NCBI RefSeq assembly: GCF_047300855.1
Contig: NZ_CP170197.1
Span: forward strand, 3,299,342-3,363,341
Source: Sulfuriferula sp047300855
GTDB taxonomy: Bacteria > Pseudomonadota > Gammaproteobacteria > Burkholderiales > Sulfuriferulaceae
DNA length: 64,000 nucleotides
Reading direction: 5' to 3'
Below the pieces are notes generated by a model. That model was not told where the DNA came from. It searched no databases and saw only the letters and a program-made list of their open reading frames with translations. Positions 1 to 8,423 of the stretch are shown here, one piece after another. How positions within the stretch are numbered: the first letter of the stretch is position 1; each line of letters opens with the position of its first letter. The position numbers were made by a program, and so were the translations under genes.

Positions 1-74
1 TTGCATTAAACCGTGCTGAGCGGCGGCCCGTAGAGCGCCGGATTTAAAATAACCGTGACCGCAGGAAGCTGAAA

Positions 75-1286
75 ATGAACCAATCATTCTGGAAAGCCGG
101 GCATCCGCCCACGCTGTTTGCCGCCTTTTTGTATTTCGACCTGTCCTTCATGGTGTGGGTGATGCTGGGCCCGCTCGGCGTGCAGATTGCCAATGATCTG
201 GGGCTGAACGCCGCGCAGAAAGGCATGATGGTGGCCACGCCGATCCTGGCCGGAGCGCTGTTGCGCATCGTCATGGGGGTGCTGGTGGATCACCTCAAGC
301 CCAAAAAAGCCGGGCTGATTGGTCAGCTCATCGTGATTGGCAGCCTGGGCTGGGCCTGGGTGGGCGGCATCCACAGCTACCAGCAGGTGCTGATTCTGGG
401 CATGCTGCTCGGCTTTGCCGGGGCGGCGTTTGCCGTCGCGTTGCCGCTGGCGTCGCGCTGGTATCCGCCGCAACATCAGGGCACCGCACTGGGTATCGCC
501 GGGGCGGGCAATTCCGGCACTGCGCTGGCGGCGTTGTTCGCGCCCGGCCTGGCGGTGGCATTCGGCTGGAACAATGTGTTCGGCCTGGCACTGATTCCGC
601 TCGGGGTGGCACTGGCGGTTTATCTGCTGTTCGCCAAGGACAGCCCGGAATGCCCGCCCGCCAAATCCATGGCTGAGTACCTGCATGTGTTGCGCGACAA
701 GGACGCCTGGTGGTTCATGTTCTTCTACAGTGTCACCTTCGGCGGCTTTGTCGGGCTGGCGTCCAGCCTCACCATCTATTTCAATACGCAATACGGTTTG
801 TCGCCGGTCACCGCGGGGTATTTCACCGCCGCCTGCGTATTCGCCGGTTCGCTGGTACGCCCCTTCGGCGGCATGCTGGCAGACCGCATCGGCGGCATCC
901 GCAGCCTGCTCATCATGTACAGCCTGTCTGCCCTGTTCCTGCTCGCGGTGAGTGCAGGCATGCCCTCGCCCATGCTGGCGCTGGCGGTGATCGTACCAGC
1001 GATGCTGGCGCTGGGCATGGGCAACGGCGCAGTATTCCAGCTGGTGCCGCAACGCTTCCGTCGCGAAATCGGCGTAATGACCGGCCTGGTCGGCATGGCG
1101 GGCGGCGTGGGCGGCTTCTACCTCGCTTCCAGCCTGGGTTATTCGCGCCAGCTCACCGGCAGCTACCAGACCGGCTTTATCATTTTTGCCTGCCTGGCAC
1201 TGGTGGCGCTGGTCGGGCTGGCCAAGGTCAAAACCCGCTGGCGCACCACATGGGGCGCACCGGGCGTGGCGGGTGCGCGGATTTAG
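75..1286 (+). CDS. nasA: Nitrate/nitrite MFS transporter (NasA/NarK family)
   Basis: This 403-residue, 12-segment inner-membrane protein of the nitrate/nitrite porter branch of the major facilitator superfamily imports nitrate for assimilation. Two nitrate-signature stretches are visible: a glycine-rich GAGNSGT segment near residues 143-149, and a second around residues 314-347 that contains PQRFRREIG and ends GGVGGF. An AGGAAG ribosome site lies 6 bases before the ATG. It is followed by a kinase-phosphatase gene, the arrangement known from the nasA region of Pseudomonas aeruginosa. An assimilatory rather than respiratory role is inferred from the neighbours; the reductase genes are not in the window and may lie to the left. 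Confidence 0.9.
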   Translation: MNQSFWKAGHPPTLFAAFLYFDLSFMVWVMLGPLGVQIANDLGLNAAQKGMMVATPILAGALLRIVMGVLVDHLKPKKAGLIGQLIVIGSLGWAWVGGIHSYQQVLILGMLLGFAGAAFAVALPLASRWYPPQHQGTALGIAGAGNSGTALAALFAPGLAVAFGWNNVFGLALIPLGVALAVYLLFAKDSPECPPAKSMAEYLHVLRDKDAWWFMFFYSVTFGGFVGLASSLTIYFNTQYGLSPVTAGYFTAACVFAGSLVRPFGGMLADRIGGIRSLLIMYSLSALFLLAVSAGMPSPMLALAVIVPAMLALGMGNGAVFQLVPQRFRREIGVMTGLVGMAGGVGGFYLASSLGYSRQLTGSYQTGFIIFACLALVALVGLAKVKTRWRTTWGAPGVAGARI

Positions 1287-1377
1287 GACATCAGAAAGGG
1301 CCGGGCAGGACGCGCGCTGGAAATCAAATTACCCAGCGCCGGGTTATCCTGTCAGTCCCGTCCATCAGGCTTCTTCC

Positions 1378-3066
1378 ATGCCCCTGCAACTCACCATAGC
1401 CCACACCTCTGCTGCCGGACCGCGCGAGCGCAACGAGGATTTCTGCGGCTTCGTCACGCCGGAGGGCGCACAGCTCACCGACAAGGGCGCACTGGCGGTG
1501 CTGGCCGATGGCGTGTCGGGCACCGCAGGAGGACGCGAAGCGGCGGAGTACACGGTGCGCGGGCTGCTCGCCGACTACTACGCCACGCCCGACACCTGGG
1601 AGGTGCAACATGCGCTGGACAAGGTGCTCGGCGCCATCAATCGCTGGCTGATTTCCCAGGCCACCACGCGCCGCGACCTGGCCGGCATGTCGTGCACGCT
1701 GTCGGCGCTGGTGCTGCGCGGCCAGCGCTACCATCTGGCACACGTGGGCGATTCACGCATCTACCGGTTGCGCGGCGAGACCTTCACCCAGCTCACCACC
1801 GATCACGTCTGGGACAGGCCCGACATGCGCCACGTGCTCAAGCGCGCGGTAGGGCTGGACAGCCACTTGATGGCGGACTTTGCCGAAGGCGCGTTGCAGA
1901 CCGGCGACGTGTTTGTGCTGGTATCGGACGGGGTATGGGAGCCGCTCGGCGACCTCGGCATGCACAGCGCGCTCAACCTGCACCGCAACCCGGCGCAGGC
2001 CGCCGAAGTGCTGGTCAGGCTGGCGCACAAACAGGGGGGCCAGGACAACGCCAGCGCCGTAGTGGTGCGCGTGGACGCGGTAGCGGAGGACAACCTGCGC
2101 GACCACCTCGCCGCCGAGCGGCGCCTGCCGGTACCGCCCCGGCTCAAACCCGGTACCCGGCTGGATGATTTTGAAGTGATTGAAGTGCTGCACGAATCGC
2201 GCATGTCCATTCTCTACAAGGTGCGCAAACGCAGCGACGGGCGTCTATGGGTATTGAAAACGCTGCCTCCACTGGCTGCCAACCAGCCCGAATTTGCCGC
2301 TGCGCTGATCCAGGAAGAATGGCTGGCGAAGAAGGTCATCGCCCATTACTTCCCGCAGGTATTGCCGCTGGCGGGGGATGAACGCTCGGCGCTGTACTAC
2401 GTGATGAGCTGGCACGCGGGTGCCACGCTGCAGCAGCATCTGGACGCCGGCCGGCATTTTTCCGTCGCTGAAGCCACGCAAACCGGCATCCGCCTGGCCA
2501 AGGGGCTGGGTGTGCTGCACCGGCTCAACATCCTGCACCGCGACATCAAGCCCGCCAACCTGCACCTGGGCGAAGACGGCAAGCTGCGCATCCTGGATTT
2601 TGGCGTCGCTGCCAGCAGCAGCCTGCATGACACGGGCGGCGGTGCGGGCACCCCCAGTTTCATGGCGCCCGAGCTGATCGCCGGCGCTGCCGCTACGGTA
2701 CAAAGTGATTTGTATGCCGCCGGGGTCACGCTGTATTACCTGCTCACGCGCAAATATCCTTACGGCGAAATCGAGCCGTTTCAGCATCCCCGATTTGGCG
2801 ATCCGACCCCACCCACACGCTACCGCCCGGAGATCCCGCAGTGGCTGGAAAACCTGTTATTGAAAGCCGTCTCACTCAACCCTGAAAACCGTTTTGAGAC
2901 CGCGGAAGAAATACTGCTGGCGCTGGAACAAGGCGAACTCCGCCCGCTCGGTGCACCGCGTCGTACGCCGCTACTGGCGCGTGACCCGGCACGAGTTTGG
3001 CAGACCGTCGCGGTGTTTTCCATCGTGCTTAATTTGTTTCTGATCTATTTGTTGATCGTGGCATAA
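1378..3066 (+). CDS. Bifunctional PP2C phosphatase / Ser-Thr kinase
   Basis: This 562-residue protein joins an N-terminal PP2C-type phosphatase (about residues 1-240; acidic metal motifs in RERNEDF, LADGVSG, HVGDSR, LVSDGVW and the final DNAS) to a C-terminal protein kinase (about 265-530; VLK lysine, HRDIKPAN catalytic loop, DFG, and APE in the activation segment). It ends in one hydrophobic membrane anchor. All catalytic residues appear intact. An open frame extends upstream to 1186, but that part overlaps the transporter gene. The ATG at 1378, just before the PP2C domain, is preferred although it has no clear ribosome site. Kinase-phosphatase fusions of this sort sit beside nasA-nirB genes in pseudomonads; the substrate is unknown. 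Confidence 0.85.
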   Translation: MPLQLTIAHTSAAGPRERNEDFCGFVTPEGAQLTDKGALAVLADGVSGTAGGREAAEYTVRGLLADYYATPDTWEVQHALDKVLGAINRWLISQATTRRDLAGMSCTLSALVLRGQRYHLAHVGDSRIYRLRGETFTQLTTDHVWDRPDMRHVLKRAVGLDSHLMADFAEGALQTGDVFVLVSDGVWEPLGDLGMHSALNLHRNPAQAAEVLVRLAHKQGGQDNASAVVVRVDAVAEDNLRDHLAAERRLPVPPRLKPGTRLDDFEVIEVLHESRMSILYKVRKRSDGRLWVLKTLPPLAANQPEFAAALIQEEWLAKKVIAHYFPQVLPLAGDERSALYYVMSWHAGATLQQHLDAGRHFSVAEATQTGIRLAKGLGVLHRLNILHRDIKPANLHLGEDGKLRILDFGVAASSSLHDTGGGAGTPSFMAPELIAGAAATVQSDLYAAGVTLYYLLTRKYPYGEIEPFQHPRFGDPTPPTRYRPEIPQWLENLLLKAVSLNPENRFETAEEILLALEQGELRPLGAPRRTPLLARDPARVWQTVAVFSIVLNLFLIYLLIVA

Positions 3067-3120
3067 GCACAGTGTTTGCTTGATTCGGTAGCCCGTCTCT
3101 TAGTATTTGAAGGATACGCC

Positions 3121-3696
3121 ATGTTGACAGTACTGATCGCCGATCATGACGCTACCCGCGCCGCCCAACTGGAACAGTCATTTCGCGATCAAGGCTATAC
3201 GGTAGCCGATGTAGTGAGTTCGGCATTTGATCTTGCCGCCGCAGTCGCCAAGCATGCGCCGGACGTCATTATCATGGGTACCGATTCACCCGACCGCGAT
3301 ACCCTTGAACACCTGTGCATTGCCACGCGCGACTGTCCGCGTCCTGTGGTCATGTTTACCCCGGATGATGCCAGCGAATCCATACGGGCGGCGCTCAAAG
3401 CCGGCGTATCTGCCTATGTGGTGGATGGCATGGACGCCGAACGCATCCGGCCGATACTGGAAGTGGCGCGGGTGCGCTTTGAAGAGCACCAGCTCCTGCT
3501 GCAGAACGCCGCGGAAACGGCGCGCAAAACGCATGAACGCAGCGTGGTTGACGCCGCCAAGCAAAAACTCATGGCGCATCAGGGGTTATCCGAGGACGCT
3601 GCCTACCACGCCATGCGTCGTGCCGCCATGTCTGAAAACCGCCGCCTGGTGGAAATCGCCGAGTCCATTTTGCAGCAGCTCGGCCAGAGCAGCTGA
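3121..3696 (+). CDS. nasT: NasT-type ANTAR response regulator
   Basis: This 191-residue cytoplasmic regulator has a receiver-like domain (about residues 1-120), a linking helix, and a C-terminal ANTAR RNA-binding domain (about 130-188, with GLSEDAAYHAMRRAAM and EIAESIL). NasT proteins prevent transcription termination in leaders of nitrate-assimilation operons and are held in check by the nitrate sensor NasS. No NasS-like gene lies beside it here. The position of the usual phospho-acceptor aspartate, four residues before Pro57, is Gly53, so phosphorylation control looks unlikely. The ATG at 3121 has an AAGGA site 6 bases upstream; the open frame beginning at 3076 lacks one. Confidence 0.82.
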   Translation: MLTVLIADHDATRAAQLEQSFRDQGYTVADVVSSAFDLAAAVAKHAPDVIIMGTDSPDRDTLEHLCIATRDCPRPVVMFTPDDASESIRAALKAGVSAYVVDGMDAERIRPILEVARVRFEEHQLLLQNAAETARKTHERSVVDAAKQKLMAHQGLSEDAAYHAMRRAAMSENRRLVEIAESILQQLGQSS

Positions 3697-3725
3697 ACCA
3701 TCGTTGTGCCGAAACACGAATCGTG

Positions 3726-3742
3726 TGCACTGCCATCGTGCG
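3726..3742 (+). promoter_or_regulatory. NtrC-like enhancer site
   Basis: The sequence reads TGCAC, seven bases, then GTGCG, nine of ten matches to the NtrC pattern TGCAC-N7-GTGCA. It lies about 100 bases upstream of the sigma-54 promoter of nrtA, a normal distance for an enhancer. The assignment is inference from this match and position. Confidence 0.5.
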
Positions 3743-3829
3743 CGTTCAATCATGCACAGCCCATCCGGATTTCCAAAGAAATTGGGTTTAATTTAAGCAA
3801 ATCAATTCGTTACATTGTTTAATTCAATG

Positions 3830-3845
3830 TGGCACGGCCTTTGCT
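3830..3845 (+). promoter_or_regulatory. Sigma-54 (RpoN) promoter of the nrt operon
   Basis: TGGCACG, four bases, TTGCT is an exact match to the sigma-54 -24/-12 consensus TGGCACG-N4-TTGCW. Transcription should start near 3856, giving a leader of about 98 bases before the nrtA ATG. This fits nitrogen control by NtrC. An ACATTG/CAATGT inverted repeat lies immediately upstream, around 3812-3830. Confidence 0.8.
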
Positions 3846-3855
3846 GTGTAGCCCT

Positions 3856-3953
3856 TGAGTCCTGTCCAATGGCGGGCGGCACTCCGCAAGCGTTTTTTTT
3901 ATTTTGCAGATACCGGAGACGGCAATCTGCACGCACATACGGAGCCAGCCACA
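3856..3953 (+). promoter_or_regulatory. Untranslated leader of the nrt operon, possible attenuator
   Basis: The predicted leader contains a short GC hairpin (GCGG 3876-3879 with CCGC 3884-3887), then a run of eight Ts at 3893-3900, then a second hairpin (GCAGAT 3906-3911 with ATCTGC 3925-3930). A NasT antiterminator gene directly upstream makes leader attenuation plausible. However, the first stem is separated from the T-run by five bases, and I did not find the paired hexaloops expected for an ANTAR target. Attenuation is therefore unproven. Confidence 0.35.
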
Positions 3954-5243
3954 ATGAGCACGCAGCCGCACGACAGCCAAATTGACCTTACCTCTTCCAC
4001 GCCTGAAAACACGCGCCGTGATTTCCTCAAAAAATCCACCGGCATCCTTGGAGCTGCCGCGCTGATGAACCTGGTCGCCCCCAGCGTACGCAGCGGGGCC
4101 TGGGCCGCCGGATCCGACGCGCCGGAAAAAACCGAGGTCAAAATCGGCTTCATTCCGCTGACCGATTGCGCCTCGGTAGTCATCGCCAGCGTGATGGGTT
4201 TCGACAAAAAATACGGCATCAAAATCACCCCCAGCAAGGAAGCATCCTGGGCCGCCGTGCGCGACAAGCTGGTGAACGGCGAACTGGATGGGGCGCACGT
4301 GCTGTATGGCCTGATTTACGGCGTGCAAATGGGTATCGGCGGGCCGAAGAAAGACATGGCCAATCTGATGACGCTGAACAACAACGGCCAGGCAATTACG
4401 CTGTCCGACCAGCTCAAGAACAAAGGCGCGGTGGACGGCGTCAGCCTCGCCAGGCTGATCAAGGCCGAGCCGCGCGAATACACTTTCGCCCAGACATTTC
4501 CGACCGGCACACACGCCATGTGGCTGTATTACTGGCTGGCGACCTACGGCGTCAACCCGTTCACCGAAGCCAAGGTGATTACCGTACCGCCGCCGCAAAT
4601 GGTGGCCAACATGCGCGTCGACAACATGGACGGATTTTGCGTGGGCGAGCCGTGGAACGCCCGCGCCATCCACGACAAGATCGGTTTTACCGCCGTCACC
4701 ACTCAGGAAATCTGGAAAGACCACCCGGAGAAAATTCTCGGCACCAGCGCCGAGTGGGTCGCCAAACACCCGAATACGGCGCGCGCCCTGATCATGGCCG
4801 TGCTGGATGCCTCGCGCTACATCGACACCATGAGCAACCGCACCCAGGTCGCCAAAATCATCGCCGACAAAGCCTACGTCAACACCGATTTCGCCTCCAT
4901 TGAAGGCCGCATGCATGGCCAGTACGAAAACGGCCTGGGCAAAAAATGGCAGGATCCGAACTACATGAAATTCTTCAACGACGGCAAGGTGAACTTCCCC
5001 TATCTGTCCGATGGCATGTGGTTCCTCACCCAGCACAAGCGTTGGGGCCTGCTGAAGACCGACCCGGACTATCTGGCCGAGGCGCAAAAGGTCAACCAGA
5101 TCAAGCTCTATACCGAGGCCGCCACCCAGCTCAAGATTGCCGTGCCGAAGAGCCCGATGCGCTCCGCCAAGCTGATCGACGGCGTGGTGTGGGACGGCAG
5201 CGACCCGAAGAAATACGCCAACAGCTTCAAGATCAAGGCTTAG
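3954..5243 (+). CDS. nrtA: Nitrate ABC transporter substrate-binding protein (NrtA/CmpA family)
   Basis: This is a 429-residue periplasmic binding protein for nitrate or nitrite. The N-terminus carries a twin-arginine signal (RRDFLKKS, then a hydrophobic stretch ending AWA), consistent with Tat export. The mature part is a typical NrtA/CmpA fold, with KIGFIPLTDCA at its start and FCVGEPWNARAI in the middle. The export signal argues against this being the cytoplasmic sensor NasS, a close homologue. The ATG at 3954 has a GGAG site 9 bases upstream; the open frame continues to 3855, but that start would lie at or before the predicted transcript start. It leads an operon with a globin, nrtB and nrtD. 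Confidence 0.9.
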   Translation: MSTQPHDSQIDLTSSTPENTRRDFLKKSTGILGAAALMNLVAPSVRSGAWAAGSDAPEKTEVKIGFIPLTDCASVVIASVMGFDKKYGIKITPSKEASWAAVRDKLVNGELDGAHVLYGLIYGVQMGIGGPKKDMANLMTLNNNGQAITLSDQLKNKGAVDGVSLARLIKAEPREYTFAQTFPTGTHAMWLYYWLATYGVNPFTEAKVITVPPPQMVANMRVDNMDGFCVGEPWNARAIHDKIGFTAVTTQEIWKDHPEKILGTSAEWVAKHPNTARALIMAVLDASRYIDTMSNRTQVAKIIADKAYVNTDFASIEGRMHGQYENGLGKKWQDPNYMKFFNDGKVNFPYLSDGMWFLTQHKRWGLLKTDPDYLAEAQKVNQIKLYTEAATQLKIAVPKSPMRSAKLIDGVVWDGSDPKKYANSFKIKA

Positions 5244-5269
5244 CCCCACAAACATTCAAGGAAATAATC

Positions 5270-5683
5270 ATGACGCCCGAGCAAATCACGCTAGTCAGAT
5301 CCAGCTGGCAACAGGTTCTGCCCATCAAGGACACTGCCGCAGACCTGTTCTACACCCGGCTGTTTGAACTGGACCCTTCCTTGCGCAGCCAGTTCAAGGG
5401 CGACATGGCCGAGCAGGGGCGCAAGCTGATGACCATGATCAACACGGTGGTCAACAACCTCGACCAGCTGGGACCGATTCTGGGTACCGTTGCAGACCTG
5501 GGACGACGCCATGTCGGGTACGGGGTGAAAGACCATCACTACGACACCGTGGGAGAGGCCTTGATCTGGACGCTCGGCCAGGGCCTGGGCGAGGGCTTCA
5601 CGCCGGCCGTAAAGCTGGCCTGGATCAACGCCTACATCACACTGGCCACCGCCATGAAGCAGGCTGCGTGCGCTACGACATGA
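5270..5683 (+). CDS. Single-domain bacterial haemoglobin
   Basis: This 137-residue cytoplasmic globin resembles Vitreoscilla haemoglobin or the globin domain of flavohaemoglobins, without a reductase domain. The helix F region reads YGVKDHHYDTVGEALI and supplies the proximal haem histidine; the N-terminal helix begins MTPEQITLVRSSW, typical of the family. It is placed between nrtA and nrtB with an AAGGAA ribosome site, so it is probably co-transcribed with the nitrate transporter. Likely roles are nitric oxide or nitrite handling, or oxygen delivery, during nitrate assimilation; this is inference from context. Confidence 0.85.
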   Translation: MTPEQITLVRSSWQQVLPIKDTAADLFYTRLFELDPSLRSQFKGDMAEQGRKLMTMINTVVNNLDQLGPILGTVADLGRRHVGYGVKDHHYDTVGEALIWTLGQGLGEGFTPAVKLAWINAYITLATAMKQAACATT

Positions 5684-5759
5684 CGTGCGTTATTGCCCCG
5701 GCTGATCACTCCGACAAACATCATAGACGCGCGGCAAACAGCAATTAAGGAGATTCACC

Positions 5760-6650
5760 ATGAGTGCCATATACGGAACCCTTCAACACAGCTCCACCGC
5801 TGAGGAAGACTCTGCGCCGCCCATGCTACAACCTGCGCAACCCGAACCCAGCGTGACCAAACCTGCATTCAACGCCAGGGAAAAGCTCGGCGCCGTGTTG
5901 CGCGTGCTGATCCCACCCTTGTTGGGCATCGCGGCCTTTCTCGGCATCTGGGCACTGATCGCGCAGGAAACAAGCAATCTCCCTGGTCCCTACAAAACCT
6001 GGCAGTCCGCCACGGCATTGTTCGCGCATCCGTTTTACAACAATGGCCCCAACGACCAGGGTATCGGCTGGAACATCCTGTATTCGCTCTATCGGGTGGG
6101 CCTCGGTTTTGGCATGGCCGCCTTGGTTGGTATACCGCTGGGCTTCATGATCGGCCGCTTCAAGTTCCTTGCGGCGATGACCGCACCCATCATCAGTCTG
6201 CTACGTCCGGTTTCACCGCTGGCATGGCTGCCCATAGGCCTGCTGGTGTTCCACCGCGCCGAGCCGGCCTCGATCTGGGTCATTTTCATTTCCAGCATCT
6301 GGCCGATGATACTCAACACCGCCGTCGGCGTGCGCCAGATACCGCAGGATTACCTCAACGTCGCTCGCGTGCTGAATTTGTCCGAGTGGAAGGTATTCAG
6401 TCGCATCCTGTTCCCCGCCGTGGTGCCGCACGTACTCACCGGAGTGCGCCTGTCGATCGGCATTGCCTGGCTGGTGATCGTCGCGGCCGAAATGCTCACC
6501 GGCGGCGTGGGCATCGGCTTCTGGGTATGGGATGAGTGGAACAACCTCAACGTCGCACACATCATCATCGCCATCTTCGTGGTCGGCATTGTCGGCCTGC
6601 TGCTGGAACAGATACTGGTACTGATTGCCAAGCGCTTCAGCTACGAATAA
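5760..6650 (+). CDS. nrtB: Nitrate ABC transporter permease
   Basis: This 296-residue inner-membrane permease forms the channel of the NrtABD nitrate importer. It has a hydrophilic N-terminal leader of about 45 residues, one membrane segment, then the conserved binding-protein-dependent permease core with its cytoplasmic coupling loop around NVARVLNLSEWKVFSRILFP (EAA-like). An AAGGAG ribosome site lies 7 bases before the ATG. The gene follows the globin by 76 bases and ends 10 bases before nrtD. Confidence 0.92.
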   Translation: MSAIYGTLQHSSTAEEDSAPPMLQPAQPEPSVTKPAFNAREKLGAVLRVLIPPLLGIAAFLGIWALIAQETSNLPGPYKTWQSATALFAHPFYNNGPNDQGIGWNILYSLYRVGLGFGMAALVGIPLGFMIGRFKFLAAMTAPIISLLRPVSPLAWLPIGLLVFHRAEPASIWVIFISSIWPMILNTAVGVRQIPQDYLNVARVLNLSEWKVFSRILFPAVVPHVLTGVRLSIGIAWLVIVAAEMLTGGVGIGFWVWDEWNNLNVAHIIIAIFVVGIVGLLLEQILVLIAKRFSYE

Positions 6651-6660
6651 GGAAACCGTC

Positions 6661-7452
6661 ATGGAAAAATTTGTACAACTGGAAAAAGTGGATGTCACGT
6701 TTCCCACCAAAAAAGGCGCATTTCACGCGTTGCACAATATCAATCTGAATATCGCTCAGGGACAATTTTTTACCCTCATCGGCCACTCCGGCTGCGGCAA
6801 ATCGACCCTGCTCAACGTGGTGGCCGGCCTGCAGGATGCCAGCAGCGGCATGGCGCTCTGTGCCGGGCGCGAGATCAAGGGACCGGGGCCGGAACGCGGC
6901 GTGGTATTCCAGAATCATTCGCTGTTGCCCTGGCTCACTTGCCACGACAACATCTACCTCGCTGTGGAGCGCGTGTTTGGTCGCCAGGAAAGCAAAGCCC
7001 GACTCAAACAGCGCACCGTTGACGCGCTGGCCCTGGTAGGGCTTGCCCATGCCGCACACAAACGCCCGCATGAAATCTCCGGCGGCATGAAGCAACGCGT
7101 CGGCATTGCCCGCGCGCTGGCGATGGAACCCAAAATACTGCTGATGGACGAACCGTTCGGGGCGCTCGACGCGCTGACCCGCGCACATCTGCAGGACGAG
7201 TTGATGAAAATCGTTGCCACAACACAAAGCACCGTCATCATGGTGACCCATGACGTCGACGAAGCGGTGCTGCTGTCCGACCGCATTGTGATGATGACCA
7301 ACGGTCCGGCTGCCACCATCGGCGAAATCCTCACGGTGGACTTGCCGCAGCCGCGCGACCGCCTGGAGCTGGCCAACAACGCGCATTACCATCACTTGCG
7401 CGCGCGCGTGCTGGAGTTCCTGTACCAGCGCCAGATGCGGCCTGCAGCCTGA
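6661..7452 (+). CDS. nrtD: Nitrate ABC transporter ATP-binding protein
   Basis: This 263-residue cytoplasmic ATPase energises NrtABD. It shows Walker A GHSGCGKST, the ABC signature ISGGMKQRV, Walker B ILLMDEPFGALD, and the switch histidine in MVTHDVDEAV. It lacks the extra NrtA-like domain of cyanobacterial NrtC. The start at 6661 has an AAGGAA site; upstream in-frame codons fall inside nrtB. It is the last visible gene of the operon; no nitrate or nitrite reductase follows. Confidence 0.92.
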   Translation: MEKFVQLEKVDVTFPTKKGAFHALHNINLNIAQGQFFTLIGHSGCGKSTLLNVVAGLQDASSGMALCAGREIKGPGPERGVVFQNHSLLPWLTCHDNIYLAVERVFGRQESKARLKQRTVDALALVGLAHAAHKRPHEISGGMKQRVGIARALAMEPKILLMDEPFGALDALTRAHLQDELMKIVATTQSTVIMVTHDVDEAVLLSDRIVMMTNGPAATIGEILTVDLPQPRDRLELANNAHYHHLRARVLEFLYQRQMRPAA

Positions 7453-7519
7453 ATTCAGGCGGGTGCTGGCGACGCCTGGTGCAACGCCATAAACCAGTAC
7501 CTGCCGCGCATAGCGCCCA

Positions 7520-8362
7520 TCACGGCGCGATGACGCGTTGTGCCTGGCGCATCAGCAGCGGCATTGCCATGCGGTTGATAAAGCCAGGCAGGCGCATCGG
7601 TTTGAGCAGCATTTTCACCGTCATTTCGTAAGGGTAGTCGGCGCGCGCCCAATGTCCGGCGTTGTGTTGGAAACGCTGAAAATCTTGAAGGCTGAATTTC
7701 AGTCCCGGGTTGCGTACCTCAAATGCGTTTTTTACCGCCAGGTAGGCATCTTCCTGACCGATCTCGCCCAATCGCTCACGCAGTACACGTGCCACTTGCC
7801 AGCGTGACGGGCGCTCTATCTCGCGATAGCGCAGGAAAAAGTGGTAAAAATATTTGAAATGCCCCACTTCGTCGCTGCGAATATGTCCTACCAGTGCGGT
7901 CAGTACGGGTTCCGGACTGATCTTGTGCAATAAGCCATACAGGCCCGAGGTGCCGGTTTCCACAACACAGCGCGCCACCATTTCCAGCGCCCGCGTAGGC
8001 TCCAGCAGTTCGGGTTTGCAGAACGGGCGATAATCCGCGCAGAAACCATCGAACGCAGCCTGCCAGTCAAACGCAGGCCATACCGTTTCCACGTAGCGGC
8101 GCAAGGCGCGGCCATGCTGCAGCTCCTCCGGTTCCCAGCGCTCGCGCAACCATTGGGTGACTTCGGTATCGCCCTCCATATGGCCCAGCAGATTGTGGGT
8201 GAATAAATCAGAAAAACTCTCCACAAATGATGCGCCCGCCAATACATAAAACCACGTCTCTTCGTTGACAATGCTCTCGTGCGCGATGCGATCAAATGCA
8301 ATCTGGTCTAGCGACCATGGGTGGGGTGCGCCAAAGGGCAGATGTGTATCCGGGTCTGGCAT
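7520..8362 (-). CDS. Ferritin-like diiron protein of unknown function
   Basis: This 280-residue soluble protein has a complete ferritin-like ligand set: Glu48, Glu80-x-x-His83, Glu135 and Glu165-x-x-His168, the four-glutamate two-histidine arrangement of dinuclear iron helical bundles. The spacing and the extra C-terminal segment suggest a diiron oxygenase or oxidase rather than an iron-storage ferritin; the substrate is not known. The ATG at 8362 is preferred because AGGTGAG lies just upstream; the frame runs further to 8437. It follows a flavoprotein gene by 61 bases on the same strand. Confidence 0.7.
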   Translation of the reverse strand: MPDPDTHLPFGAPHPWSLDQIAFDRIAHESIVNEETWFYVLAGASFVESFSDLFTHNLLGHMEGDTEVTQWLRERWEPEELQHGRALRRYVETVWPAFDWQAAFDGFCADYRPFCKPELLEPTRALEMVARCVVETGTSGLYGLLHKISPEPVLTALVGHIRSDEVGHFKYFYHFFLRYREIERPSRWQVARVLRERLGEIGQEDAYLAVKNAFEVRNPGLKFSLQDFQRFQHNAGHWARADYPYEMTVKMLLKPMRLPGFINRMAMPLLMRQAQRVIAP

Positions 8363-8423
8363 ATTAAACTCACCTGTTTGTTGTTTGTTGTATGAGGTCT
8401 GACCAAAACGGGTGCCTGAGGTT

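Noticed and set aside
1186..1377. N-terminal extension of the kinase-phosphatase
   Set aside because: The first 100 bases overlap the transporter gene and the translated extension lacks conserved character; the PP2C domain begins at the ATG at 1378.
3856..3953. Two-hexaloop ANTAR RNA motif in the nrtA leader
   Set aside because: Hairpins are present, but I could not find two hexanucleotide loops with A at position 1 and G at position 4.
3819..5255. A 478-codon minus-strand frame over nrtA
   Set aside because: It mirrors the real nrtA frame and has no recognisable domain.
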